Source of the DNA: Thereva unica
Taxonomy: Eukaryota; Arthropoda; Insecta; Diptera; Therevidae
DNA: 64,000 nt
Direction: 5' to 3'
Assembly: GCA_949987705.1 (NCBI GenBank)
Contig: OX465281.1
Location: 167,042,516 to 167,106,515 of the forward strand
The translations under genes were made by a program, and so were the position numbers. Of the stretch, positions 30,771-42,105 are shown piece by piece. Below the pieces are notes generated by a model. That model made no database searches, was not told the DNA's origin, and was given only the letters and a program-made list of their open reading frames with translations. Position 1 is the stretch's first letter; each line of letters begins with the position of its first letter.

Positions 30771-32711
30771 GGAGTTGGTGGACAAACCACCCATTTACAC
30801 AAAGCCATACCGGCTACCTGAATCCCAACGCAACGAGATTAACCGACAGATAAGAAAGATGTTGGATGATGGGATAATTAGCCCAAGTAATAGCCCCTGG
30901 AATTCACCTCTACTCCTAGCCCCCAAAAAGCCGGACGCTAACGGCAATAAAAAATGGAGAGTAGTGGTCGATTTCAGGAAATTAAACGAGATAACGATTG
31001 GAGACGCATATCCCCTGCCAAATATCTCAGATATCTTAGATCAGTTGGGTAGGTCCAAGTATTTCACTACTTTAGATCTATCCAAGGGATTTCACCAGAT
31101 ACCAATGAATGAGGTAGACAAGGAGAAGACAGCTTTCAGCACGGCTTTCGGGCATTATCATTATAATCGAATGCCCTTTGGCCTTAAAACCGCCCCGGCC
31201 ACTTTCCAACGGCTTATGAATACCGTGCTGACTGGTCTTCAAGGGATACGCTGTTTCGTCTATCTAGACGACATCGTTGTCTATGGCTATAATCTACGGG
31301 ATCATAACAAAAAGCTTGAAGAAGTACTGATTAGGCTGAGACAAAATAACCTAAAATTGCAGCCGGACAAATGTCACTTCTTAAGAAAGGAGGTTACTTA
31401 TCTTGGTCACGTCGTTAGTTCAAAGGGTGTGCACCCAGATCCTGAAAAAATCAAAGCTGTCAAAACCTACCCCACTCCCAAAAAACCAAAAGATATAAAA
31501 GCCTTCTTGGGATTTGTAGGTTATTATCGTCGATTTATACCCGAGTTCTCAAAAATAGCAAGACCTCTCACAAAACTATTAAAAAAGGATCAACCATTCT
31601 TATGGGATCCATTTTGTGATGAAGCATTCAAGACCCTAAAACAGAAACTGATTACTGTACCTGTTCTGTCCTATCCGGAGTTTGATAAACCCTTTCTAGT
31701 GACCACTGACGCTAGTGAATTCGCGCTAGGAGAAATCCTATCGCAGGGCGAGTTAGGACGAGACTGACCTATATGCTACGCGAGTCGTACTCTAAACCTG
31801 GCTGAATCGAGGTATTCCACCATCGAAAAGGAACTCTTAGCGGTCTTGTATGCTGTTGAACAGTTCCGTCCATATGTGTACGGCCGCGAGTTCATTGTTG
31901 TAACGGATCATAAGCCGTTAGAGTGGCTAATGAATCTGAAAAATTGTTCTAGTAGACTCATGCGATGGAGGATAAGACTCGAGGAGTATTCGCCTGCTTT
32001 CAAATACCGAGCGGGAAAGCTGAACGCTAACGCCGATGCTCTTAGTCGGATAGTACCAGAAAAGGAAGTGAAATCGGTAAATGTGATCACCAGAAGTCAG
32101 GCAAAAGAGACAGCTCAAGGAAATTGTTCCTCCACCATCGCACAGAATGCGCAAACACCACCCCATTCCATAGTTATTACAAACCCACACAGAATTACTG
32201 ACGAAGCCCTCTTCCCAAAAAAAGGGATAAACTATAAATTTTACCTTTTGCCTCTAGTCCCAAGCGAGGTGGAATACCAATTACGGGATAAATTCAAGGA
32301 AATTCCCAAAGAACTCGATATGGGACATGTTTACACATTCTCCGATAACAAAAATCAAACACATAGTTTAAGTAAATGCCCCCTCCCCACACGCACAGCA
32401 AGGGACGAGGAAGTGGTAACAAAGGTACTAGAAACATTTCGCTTGCTCTGTGAAACACAAAAATTAAAAAATTTCATCTGGCCACACCTACCTTCAAACC
32501 TAAAGATCTCAACGTTTTTAAGGGATTAATCCAGAAATCCTTCGGGGATACCAATATTGAGATAATCGGCTACCTTGGCAAGATACATCTCCTAGAAAAT
32601 CGGGAAGAAATTCAAAGAGTCCTCCGAGACTACCATGAACTCCCCACAGGAGGACACCAAGGTGTTGGTAGAACTTTAAAGCGTCTACAAAGAGATTACT
32701 TCTGGGTAGGA
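30771..32711 (+). pseudogene. pol: pol, RT-RNase H-integrase zinc domain (GypA-2, direct)
   Basis: Begins at the inversion breakpoint in VDKPPIYTKP, just before RT. Complete RT (VVVDFRKLNEI, FVYLDDIVVYGYN with YLDD, YLGHVV) and RNase H. A TGA at 31765-31767 interrupts RNase H where the inverted copy has CGA. The frame resumes to 32529 and shifts by one base near 32515; the following part, in frame with integrase, encodes the zinc-binding HELPTGGHQG and CPSCQVNK. No protease upstream in this orientation. Confidence 0.88.
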
Positions 32712-33647
32712 ATGCGTCGTGACATAGAAGCATATATTAAGAGTTGCCCATCTTGTCAGGTAAATAAGATGACGCATAACCCAAAACTTCCAATGAAAAT
32801 CACGACAACGAGTTCTCAACCATTCCAGAAGATATTCCTGGATATAGTTGGACCTCTACCTACCAGCTACAATGGTAACAAGTACCTGCTCACTTTCCAG
32901 GATGACCTCACGAAATTTTCCGCTGCGGTCGTCCTAGAAAATATTGAAGCAAGTACAGTAGCTAGAAACTTTGTAGAGCGTATTGTCCGCCTACACGGCA
33001 TCCCACAGTCTCTGCTCACAGATCAAGGATCAAATTTTCTTAGCGCCATGCTTAAGGAGGTGACAAAGTTGCTTAACATTAAGCAACTTCACACCACGCC
33101 ATATCACCCCCAAACAAATGGTGCCTTGGAAAGGAGTCACCGAACCTTGGCCGAATACCTCAGGCACTATGTGAACAGAGATCCTCTTACATGGGACACA
33201 TGGGTTCCTTATGCCATGTTCGTCTATAACACCACCCCACATTCGAGTACTAACTATACTCCACATGAGCTCTTATACGGATTTCCCGCCAAGATACCCT
33301 CCAACCTTCGGTATGAGCCCGATCCTCTTTATAACTATGACAGTTATGCAAAAGAACTCAAGGCCAGGTTACAACGTGGACACAAGATAGCGAAAGAACT
33401 AATTATTACAAGCAAAGAAAAGACAAAAAGGCACTATGACAAAAATTCCGGTCCAAAAACTTTCAATTTAAATGACCAAGTCCTGGTCAAAATTAACGCC
33501 AGAAAAAATAAGCTTTCGCCCTTATGGGAAGGACCTTTCCCAGTAGTGGCTACTAATTCCACCGAAAATACAACGGTGAGGATCCGAAACAAGAATCGCA
33601 CTATACATAATAACAACTTAAAGTTGTTCACGGATAGTTCGAAATAA
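32712..33647 (+). pseudogene. pol: pol, integrase (GypA-2, direct)
   Basis: Integrase with all three catalytic residues: DIVGP (near 32840), TDQGSNF and GALERSH, the last two with 35 residues between, plus the C-terminal GPFP module. Open from 32712 to the stop; it is the C-terminal part of the pol polyprotein, in frame with 32530-32711. 32928-33647 duplicates 1-720. Confidence 0.9.
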
Positions 33648-33788
33648 AAAAAAAATAAAAAACCCAGTACTTTTATATTCCTACTATAAGACACCCTTAG
33701 CATAAGCCCATTCTAAATAGTTTTACTTTCTAGGCTACTGATATACGTATGGTTCCTTACTGCGCCGTTAGCCTCAGGAGAAGAAGCT

Positions 33789-34196
33789 GTGAATATTACC
33801 CGGTTACAGACAAACCCTGGAATTTATTTTGAAAACATAGGGAAGGCAAACCTGTACAGCAACGAATGGCAGGTGATAATATACTATGACCTAATTAACT
33901 TTAAGTACGAGTTAGGGAAACTAACGGGATATGAAAATAAGATTCAAATATTATGTAACCAACACTCTCACGAGAGTGTTACCCTTTTATGCGCCGCGAT
34001 AACCCAACAATTTTCATCTATAATGTCCGACCTAAAAGAAAAAAGTAAACTTCTCGATGTTGACTCTTCGCGTAGTAAAAGAGGATTGTTTAACGCGATA
34101 GGAACCCTCAGCAAAACCCTCTTTGGCACGTTGAATGAAGACGATGCTGCGAGATATAATGAGCAAATAGAACTAGTAAAAAAACGACCAAAATGA
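33789..34196 (+). pseudogene. env: env, N-terminal part (GypA-2)
   Basis: Second copy of the env N-terminal part at 807-1269: leader frame open from about 33722 without ATG, RSKR cleavage-type site and GLFNAIG, stop at 34194-34196. The break at the A-run (34178-34184) is the same as in GypA-1, so it predates the duplication. Confidence 0.8.
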
Positions 34197-34197
34197 A

Positions 34198-35574
34198 ATG
34201 CTTGGTCTCATGAAAAATCAAACTATGATAATAGAGACTACGGCGAATATTTTTAATAAAAGTCGCCTTCATATACAAGAGCAGTTCAGGCACATTGACA
34301 GCAAACTAAGTAAACTTGATAAAAGCGTGAATTTACTTCACTCCGACACGGTTCAGGCAAACGTAGGACTCGAGCTCGAATCCCTCATTTCCTTAACCAC
34401 GATAATGACCATGCGCTACCAAGCGGCATTAAATGCTCTACTAGACCTGGTAACGGATGTGAGACACGGAAAACCGCACCCCTCAATTATCACGCCCAGG
34501 CAGGTTAATAAGTTACTAACAGATATACAACAACAACTACCAAACCACCTTACCCTACCTATAACAAGAGGCAGAGATAGTGAGCTGCAAATTTATAGAC
34601 TAGGTCGCATTGCAACGGCCATCTTAAAAGATAAAATAATATTCGAGCTCAAGATACCATTACCCTTCCGCGAGAACTACCAGCTATATAAAGTGGTTCC
34701 AATACCAACCCACCATCAGACCGATTTCATATATATAGAACCATCCTTAGAATATCTAGTAGTGGACTATAATCGAGAACACTATTACACTTTAAATAAG
34801 CTAGATTTGGCAAACTGCTTAACGCAGGATCTCCAGCAGTATCTTTGCCGGATCATCCACCCGATATTTAATGTCCACTTCGAAAACAACTTATGCGAAA
34901 TAGATCTGCTAATGCACGATACAGAAATCCCTGAAACTTGTCACATCAGGTCATTACCAAAAACTAACTACTGGATTCAACTGAACCAGCCTAACAAATG
35001 GCTATTTGTTATAGACAAACCAATGACCATAGATATAGTGTGCCATGACAAAATCACTGCCCATCCCATTAATGGTAGTGGCATTATGGAGATTAAGCCA
35101 AACTGTTACTTAAGGAGTAAAGAACTTACCATCCAAGCACATAATATTCGGAAGTCGACCTTAAATAGTTATTATCTACCTACGATCAACCTATCGCAAA
35201 GCCTAAACCATAGTACCAATTCTGACAAATTTCCAAAGGTACCTAAATCATTTCTGATAAAATACAACGGTGACAATGAGTTGGACGAACTTAGCAAGAA
35301 AATCCAGCAACAAAAGGAAAATGAAAACATGAAATTAGGTACTAGCAAAGCTCATATTATCCACCATTATACAATATCCTATTTACTCCTCTTATCGGTA
35401 ATGACCATTGTTTTTTTTCTTCTAAAAAAGAGATGCGCCGCACGATTAAATCCAAATCACACACTAGTCATAAATGCCGGAAATGAAACCCCAAATCGCA
35501 CGCTAGCCATAAATCCGGGAAATGAAAGTCCTGAAGCACACCCTGAGAGACCTTACGTATTAACAGTAGGTTAA
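34198..35574 (+). pseudogene. env: env, C-terminal part (GypA-2)
   Basis: Second copy of 1271-2647, one base different that I saw (34834 G versus A at 1907, silent Gln). Transmembrane segment and tail as in the first copy. The two env halves are not joined by any visible splice signal. Confidence 0.8.
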
Positions 35575-35814
35575 ATTGCTTTTCATTTTTATACACTATA
35601 AGCAAACAATATATCCATCAACGAAAATAAAAGATTAAATAAATAAAATGCATGATTAAGTAAAGATAGAGATTACGTACAGGTTAGCACTTACGTAAAC
35701 TTATGGTATAAAATACAAGCTATCAATATATGTATTAATGAAAGTAAACGAAAACAAAATAATGATTAAATAAAGAGAAACCTTAAAGGTTAAGTCTTTT
35801 CCAAAGTAATATAA

Positions 35815-36288
35815 TGTTACGTTTTTTACGGCTTAACGGATTCGTAGGATTAATTAAGGAATACACTTTTTAATTATCCACACAAAATTTATTTATTACG
35901 AAACAAAACACAATTTAACAATAAACACAATTCTTACAGTTCACTATAATCACTCTCAAATTTACTATCTCGCACTATTAAATTCTATCTATCGCTTTAT
36001 ATTTCACTTTCAAATCACTACTTTTCACTGTTCTCACTTTAAAACACTTTTATCGCCTTTCAAATCAGAACTGACTGATAGCGGCTGCCAGGCGCTTTTA
36101 TATAGGCAGCTCCACCTTTGTCTGCTTTCTGGAACCTTCGTTTTCTGGTTCCTTGTGGTATGTTCTATGTTTCTTGAAGTTGTCTTCGCTTATCGCTCGT
36201 TAGTTTAGTACATAAATTCTTAATTCAGACAACAACCGAAAATCGTTGATTCATCCTCTCGACAAACAGATGGCGCATAATCATCATA
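35815..36288 (-). repeat. 3' LTR of GypB-2
   Basis: 474 bp next to the polypurine tract (36289-36299). Matches the GypB-1 left LTR at offset 32927. Confidence 0.94.
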
Positions 36289-36299
36289 TTGCCCCCTTC

Positions 36300-39200
36300 T
36301 TAGGACTGTTCGTCCCGAACAGTTGTCCATCCTGGATCCGGCTGATGATATGGGCACAGCCTGTCTATGTGCACAATCTTCTTCTTTGCTTTGGGTCCTT
36401 GTTGAATCCTGTAGACCACATCGTTGATCCGTGTTAGGATTTTATAGGGCCCCTCCCACTGACGCTGAAGTTTCGGAGACTTGCCTTTCCGTCTTCGAGG
36501 GTTGAACAGCCAAACGAGGTCACCTTCCTGGAATCCGCTACAGTTTGCTCGGAGGTCGTACCTTGTTTTCATCCTGCCACTGGCTATCTTGAGATTCCTC
36601 CTTGCGAGCTGGTGGATATCTGCAAGTCTATCACGAAGTTCACCGGTATAACCGCCAGTAGATTCGTTGCTTTCCACAGGTGTCCCAAATTTCAAGTCGC
36701 TTGGCAGCCGGATTTGTCTTCCAAAAATCACACTAGAAGGGGTTTGTCCTGTGGAATTATGAACTGCTGTCCGGTATGCCATTAGAAAAATAGGGATATA
36801 ACTGTCCCAGTCGCGCTGGTGCTCGCTAACGACTTTCCTTAAGTGCTCTAGCATTGTCCTGTTGAATCGTTCTACCATTCCATCGGATTGGGGATGAAGG
36901 GGCGTCGTCCTGGTCTTCTTCATTCCGAGTATCTTACATACTTCTTGAAAAACTTGAGATTCGAAATTTCTCCCTTGGTCAGAATGAAGCTCATGAGGAA
37001 CACCAAATCTGCAGATCCAATTGTTCACTAATTCCTCTGCAACAGTGATTGCTTCCTGGTTTGGAATGGCATATGCTTCGGGCCACTTACTGAAGTAGTC
37101 CATGACCACCAAAATGTATCGATTTCCTCGGTCTGACACCGGAAAAGGTCCCGCCACATCGATTGCGATTCTTTCAAATGGGGCTCCCACGTTGTATTGC
37201 TGCATTTCTCCTTTTGTTCTTACCCGAGGGCCCTTACTGCTGGCACAAGTTGTGCATTTACGGCACCAGTCTGCAACATCGTCTCGCATATGAAGCCAAT
37301 AGAATCTCTCTCTTATTTTTGCCAAAGTTTTATTGACTCCCAGATGTCCTCCTGACGCGCCATTATGACACTCCTCGAGAATATCTCTTATTCTACTGCG
37401 AGGGACTAACACCTGCATTCGGTGAGAGGTACCGTCAGCGGTTTCCCATTTGCGCTTTAACACTCCCCGCTCGATGTGCAATGAATCCCATTGGGCCCAA
37501 TAGCTCTTCAGGGTTTCGCTTCTTTCTGCAATATCCTTCCATTCAGGCTTCTCCTCGTATTCCTTCCATGCCAGAATCGAAGAAATATCTGGGTCGTCGC
37601 GTTGGGCGTCTCGGAGTCCCTGGTCGTCCCATCCTGTCGTTGGCTCAATGGTCGTCCTTTGACACTTTTCCTCAATACGCCCACAATGTTTGCAATCTTT
37701 TACGCAGGGTCGCCGGGAGAGTGCATCTGCATTTCCATGGTTTCCTCCTTTTCTGTGGCCTATATTAAAGTCGTAGGACTGAAGTCTCTCGATCCATCTT
37801 GCCACTTGTCCTTCAGGATTTTTAAATTGCATCAGCCATTTTAATGCTGCATGATCCGTTCGAAGGATGAAGTTTTGCCCATAGAGATACTTGTGGAAGT
37901 GCTTAGTTGAGTCCACGATTGCCAACAGTTCTCTCCTCGTGACGCAGTAATTCCGCTCCGATTTTGACAGCGCTCTACTGTAGTAAGCTATGACCTTTTC
38001 CTGCCCTTCGAAGTTTTGTGATAGCACTGCACCAATTCCGACATTACTCGCATCTGTGTCCAATATGAATTTTTCCCCTGGCTTCGGATATGTAAGTATT
38101 GGTGCTTGGCAAAGTCCTTGCTTTAGTGTCTTGAAACTTTCCTCGCATTTTTCTGTCCAGATAAATGGTCTTCCTTTTTCTGTCAGTTTATGTAATTCCT
38201 TAGCTATGTCGGCAAAGTTCCTGACAAAACGTCTATAATAGGTGGCAAGTCCCAAGAAGCTTCGAAGTTCATGTTTATCCTTCGGTGTGGGCCAATTCTT
38301 AACTGCTGCTATTTTCTCCGGATCTGTTTGAACTCCATTGGATGAAACCACATGTCCGAGATAGTTGACTTGGTCACTGAACAGCACGCACTTTTTAGGG
38401 CTGAGTTTCAGTTGGGCAGTTCTCAACTTTTGGAAAACCTCTCGTAAATTGCCCAGATGTTCCTCGAAACTTTTTCCAACGACGATGATATCGTCCAAAT
38501 AAACCAGACAAGTCTTCCATGTCAGTCCTCGCAAAACGCATTCCATCAGTCGTTCGAATGTTGCTGGAGCATTACACAGTCCAAACGGCATAACTGTAAA
38601 CTGCCACAAGCCGTGTCCTACAGAGAAGGCTGTCTTTTCGCGGTCCTCGGGGTGAATTTCGACTTGCCAATAGCCGCTCTTAAGGTCCAGGGTAGAAAAC
38701 CATTGAGCTCCAGAGAGAGTATCCAGAGTGTCATCGATACGAGGTAATGGGTAGCTATCCTTTTTAGTGATGTCATTTAACCGTCGATAATCCACGCAAA
38801 ACCTTGTGCTGCCATCTTTCTTTCTGACTAGAACCACGGGAGACATCCAAGGGCTTTTCGACTCCTCTATAAGGCCTTGTCTTCTCATGTCCTCAATCAT
38901 ATTGGCTGCTTCTTCCCGCTTGGCTAGTGGTAGTCTTCTCGGCGGTTGCTTGATTGGCTGGGCATCTCTGGTGTCGATCCTATGTTGGACGATGTTCGTT
39001 TTTCCAAAATCATCATCTCTCATGGCGAAGATATCACTAAAATCCTCCACTAATGTTCTTGCCTGGAGATACTGGTTTTGTTCAAGACAACTACTTGAGA
39101 GCACTATGTTTACCAATTTCGTGGCCTTTGGCTTTGGTTTTGCCACCGGTTCCGTGTGAGCGCACTCCACTAATGTAATCTGTTCTGCCGGTTCTCCTTT

Positions 39201-41204
39201 CCCCAAAACCGTATCCTTCTTCAATCGTATTTCGCGCTCGTTGGTATTTAGCACTCTCATGAACACCTCCCTTTTGTCATCGATGCTCACCAGACATTTT
39301 CCAATTGCTATACTTTTGGCCTGTTCCGTTTTCTCTGGTTCTATAAGGTAAAATCGGTAGCTCCCGGGATCACCATCGACTATCGCTCGTACCAATTTCT
39401 CAGCACACGGAGGAAGCACGGTGTCTTCACGAACGACGACTTTCAGCTGCGAATAACAAGTGGAACCTGTCGCCATTGGGATCTCCTTGTTGTCATATCT
39501 CAGTATTTCCTCTCCGATGTCCAGTAGAATTTTATGTGCTTTCATAAAGTCCAGACCGAGAATACACTCGTCTGTTATATCAGCCACCAGGAACGAATGT
39601 GAAAATCCAATGTCAGCAAGAACCACATCCAACATAATTTCCCCGTGTAATCGTACTGGCTCTCCTGTTGCAGTTTTCAGTCTGTATTGGCGTGCGTCTT
39701 TCAGCCATTTATTACCGACCATGTCAGCGCGGATAACAGATTTTGAAGCACCAGTATCTACAGTTATTGTGCATTTCTCTCTCTGGTCGCTTTTCTGGCG
39801 ATGTCCGCATTTTTCACAACAAGTTCCGCCACTCCTATTTTCGGTTGATTCTGTTCTCCTTCGCGTTCTGCAATTCCTTTGCAAATGACCCGGTTCACTA
39901 CAGTTCCAGCATCGGAGTCGACCGCGTACTTCCGCTGCATTCATTCTGTTGCAAATATCCTCTGTTGTGTGGATCTCTCTGAGGCGGACTGCACTTCTTG
40001 ATGCTTGCTTCGCTGCCTCGTATGCCAGAGCATATGCCAGAACTTCTGCGGTATTCTTCTTTCCGGCCAATCTCGCTGCTTGTTGTAGATCTCGGTCGGC
40101 AAAAGAGTTAAGAAAGGCCTCTCTTGCTACTTCGTTGATGTAATCTTGGCCGAAACTAGGATAAGCCAGATGCACTAACCTCTCGATATCGGCGCATAGT
40201 TGTTGTAAAGTTTCTCCTGGCTTTTGAAGTCTGTTTCGAAGCTGAAGTTGATATACCTCTTGCAGGTGCTGATCACCGTAACGCATTTGCAGCGCTTGAA
40301 CTAAGAACCCGTAGCTGTTGCGATGTTCCGCTGGTATTGACTGCAATATTTCTACTGCTGTACCCCTTAGTGACAAAGTTAAGGCCATTGCTTTTTCCTC
40401 CTCAGTCCAGAAATTGCCTGCTGCTGCTGCTTCGAATTGGAGCTTGTAAGTAGGCCATGGGCTTTGCCCGTCGAAAGTTGGAGGCTGCAGTTTCCTAACT
40501 CCGATGACTTCATGAGATGCCGTCGCTGGGTGGTGAATCTTTACCCTTTCCAGGTCGGCTCTGACCGATTCTAGTTCCATCTTCAACTTTTCATCATTTT
40601 CCCTCATGGAATTTTCGAGCTTTTCCTTCATGGAATTTTCGAGCTTTTCCAGATCATTCCTCACATTTGCCTTGATCGAAGATTCGAGATTTTCCAGATC
40701 ATTCCTCACATTTTCCTTTACGTTATCTAGCTTGTTATCAACAGAGAGTGACATTAGTTCGAATTTTTGCTCCATCTGGTTTCTCTGTTCCTCCATCGAC
40801 TCTTTGAGCTCTGCTAACGAGCGTTCATGAACTACTGCTACCAATTTCTGTTCATCTTTTAGCGCCAACACTTCTGCTTTGATCTCTGCTGATGCACGTT
40901 CTTGCGCTGTTGATGACCGTTCTTGCGCTTCCTTCATCTCTTCTTGCGCTGCTGATGACCGTTCTTGCGCTTCCTTCATCACCATCAATGTTTTGAAAAG
41001 TTCTGCCATACTCACTGTCGTTTCTTCTGGCTCCTCTTCTACCTCGCCTTCAAACATGTAGGATTCAGGATCCTTACCTTCGTTCACCATAGCTTCTCGA
41101 AGCAGGGCGGTTAGGGCATTTTTAGCCCCCACCGTTGATAACGAGCGCTTACTTAATTCTCTTTTCAACTCCACAATGCGCAAATCCACTAATTTTCGAC
41201 CCAT
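36300..41204 (-). CDS. gag-pol: gag-pol fused in one frame (GypB-2)
   Basis: 1634 codons from ATG 41202-41204 to a stop that abuts the polypurine tract. Domains: coiled-coil gag with repeats (residues about 60-220), capsid-like (about 240-400), one CCHC knuckle (CWNCSEPGHLQRNC, from 432), retropepsin DTGAS (Asp 483), RT with YLDD (902-905), RNase H, integrase zinc domain, DD35E residues Asp 1349, Asp 1409, Glu 1445, and a GPY module near the end. In the other copies gag ends in a stop and pol is in the -1 frame; here about 180 nt (gag tail, stop, frameshift signal, protease N-terminus) are missing at 39776-39784, which fuses the frames. All catalytic motifs I checked are present, so it may encode active enzymes, but without separate Gag. 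Confidence 0.92.
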   Translation of the reverse strand: MGRKLVDLRIVELKRELSKRSLSTVGAKNALTALLREAMVNEGKDPESYMFEGEVEEEPEETTVSMAELFKTLMVMKEAQERSSAAQEEMKEAQERSSTAQERASAEIKAEVLALKDEQKLVAVVHERSLAELKESMEEQRNQMEQKFELMSLSVDNKLDNVKENVRNDLENLESSIKANVRNDLEKLENSMKEKLENSMRENDEKLKMELESVRADLERVKIHHPATASHEVIGVRKLQPPTFDGQSPWPTYKLQFEAAAAGNFWTEEEKAMALTLSLRGTAVEILQSIPAEHRNSYGFLVQALQMRYGDQHLQEVYQLQLRNRLQKPGETLQQLCADIERLVHLAYPSFGQDYINEVAREAFLNSFADRDLQQAARLAGKKNTAEVLAYALAYEAAKQASRSAVRLREIHTTEDICNRMNAAEVRGRLRCWNCSEPGHLQRNCRTRRRTESTENRSGGTCCEKCGHRQKSDQREKCTITVDTGASKSVIRADMVGNKWLKDARQYRLKTATGEPVRLHGEIMLDVVLADIGFSHSFLVADITDECILGLDFMKAHKILLDIGEEILRYDNKEIPMATGSTCYSQLKVVVREDTVLPPCAEKLVRAIVDGDPGSYRFYLIEPEKTEQAKSIAIGKCLVSIDDKREVFMRVLNTNEREIRLKKDTVLGKGEPAEQITLVECAHTEPVAKPKPKATKLVNIVLSSSCLEQNQYLQARTLVEDFSDIFAMRDDDFGKTNIVQHRIDTRDAQPIKQPPRRLPLAKREEAANMIEDMRRQGLIEESKSPWMSPVVLVRKKDGSTRFCVDYRRLNDITKKDSYPLPRIDDTLDTLSGAQWFSTLDLKSGYWQVEIHPEDREKTAFSVGHGLWQFTVMPFGLCNAPATFERLMECVLRGLTWKTCLVYLDDIIVVGKSFEEHLGNLREVFQKLRTAQLKLSPKKCVLFSDQVNYLGHVVSSNGVQTDPEKIAAVKNWPTPKDKHELRSFLGLATYYRRFVRNFADIAKELHKLTEKGRPFIWTEKCEESFKTLKQGLCQAPILTYPKPGEKFILDTDASNVGIGAVLSQNFEGQEKVIAYYSRALSKSERNYCVTRRELLAIVDSTKHFHKYLYGQNFILRTDHAALKWLMQFKNPEGQVARWIERLQSYDFNIGHRKGGNHGNADALSRRPCVKDCKHCGRIEEKCQRTTIEPTTGWDDQGLRDAQRDDPDISSILAWKEYEEKPEWKDIAERSETLKSYWAQWDSLHIERGVLKRKWETADGTSHRMQVLVPRSRIRDILEECHNGASGGHLGVNKTLAKIRERFYWLHMRDDVADWCRKCTTCASSKGPRVRTKGEMQQYNVGAPFERIAIDVAGPFPVSDRGNRYILVVMDYFSKWPEAYAIPNQEAITVAEELVNNWICRFGVPHELHSDQGRNFESQVFQEVCKILGMKKTRTTPLHPQSDGMVERFNRTMLEHLRKVVSEHQRDWDSYIPIFLMAYRTAVHNSTGQTPSSVIFGRQIRLPSDLKFGTPVESNESTGGYTGELRDRLADIHQLARRNLKIASGRMKTRYDLRANCSGFQEGDLVWLFNPRRRKGKSPKLQRQWEGPYKILTRINDVVYRIQQGPKAKKKIVHIDRLCPYHQPDPGWTTVRDEQS

Positions 41205-41296
41205 TTTATTATTATGTCTTTATTTCGTACTCACAAAATTAAATTCCAATCACAATTATTGTTCAAGTTCACTTATTTCACTTATCTCTTAATTAA

Positions 41297-41313
41297 TCCC
41301 ACTTCTGACACCA
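41297..41313 (-). other. primer-binding site, GypB-2
   Basis: TGGTGTCAGAAGTGGGA (minus), tRNA-Leu type, 2 nt from the 5' LTR. Confidence 0.85.
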
Positions 41314-41315
41314 AA

Positions 41316-41789
41316 TGTTACGTTTTTTACGGCTTAACGGATTCGTAGGATTAATTAAGGAATACACTTTTTAATTATCCACACAAAATTTATTTATCAC
41401 CAACCAAAACACAATTTAACAATAAACACAATTCTTACAGTTCACTATAATCACTCTCAAATTTACTATCTCGCACTATTAAATTCTATCTATCGCTTTA
41501 TATTTCACTTTCAAATCACTACTTTTCACTGTTCTCACTTTAAAACACTTTTATCGCCTTTCAAATCAGAACTGACTGATAGCGGCTGCCAGGCGCTTTT
41601 ATATAGGCAGCTCCACCTTTGTCTGCTTTCTGGAACCTTCGTTTTCTGGTTCCTTGTGGTATGTTCTATGTTTCTTGAAGTTGTCTTCGCTTATCGCTCG
41701 TTAGTTTAGTACATAAATTCTTAATTCAGACAACAACCGAAAATCGTTGATTCATCCTCTCGACAAACAGATGGCGCATAATCATCACA
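41316..41789 (-). repeat. 5' LTR of GypB-2
   Basis: 474 bp, ends TGTGATG...CGTAACA. Contains the promoter at 41570-41605. Confidence 0.94.
41570..41605 (-). promoter_or_regulatory. LTR core promoter of GypB-2
   Basis: TATATAAAAG (41605-41596, minus) followed 30 nt later by an initiator TCAGTT whose A is at 41573. This matches arthropod TATA/Inr promoters and marks the U3/R border. All GypB LTRs have it. Confidence 0.75.
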
Positions 41790-41793
41790 ATAA

Positions 41794-42105
41794 GTTAACA
41801 ATTAAGTAAATAAAGTAAGAATAGACCTTACTATAAAAAAAGGAAATTTTTATATGTATATAACATAAGCTATCGATACACATAATTATTATTCATATAC
41901 ATGTCCTAAATTTAAAAAAAAAGGGAAGAAAAGGCAAACAAACAAAAAATTTTATATACTTTCATTTGCGCTCTGAACATTTTATAAACTATGTAATAAA
42001 CAAAAAAAAAATTTTTTAAAACTGTAAGATCCTTCCGAAAAACCCCAGACCGACGACCTTCAAAAATTTTACCCTTGATAAAATTTTTTTTTCGTAGGGG
42101 GAAGG
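41794..42105 (+). other. 3' untranslated region and polypurine tract of GypA-2
   Basis: Continuation of the stretch interrupted by GypB-2: very AT-rich with A-runs, no gene. The last ten bases, AGGGGGAAGG (42096-42105), are the polypurine tract directly before the 3' LTR. Confidence 0.85.

Larger units (their letters stand above)
35815..41789 (-). mobile_element. GypB-2: near-complete gypsy, ATAA target duplication
   Basis: 474-bp LTRs (35815-36288, 41316-41789) that look almost identical, differing at a few bases near the R/U5 side and at the terminus; 4-bp duplication ATAA (35811-35814, 41790-41793); PBS, polypurine tract and one uninterrupted gag-pol frame. The only GypB copy in the window with all domains intact, but the gag-pol frameshift site is deleted. 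Confidence 0.95.
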
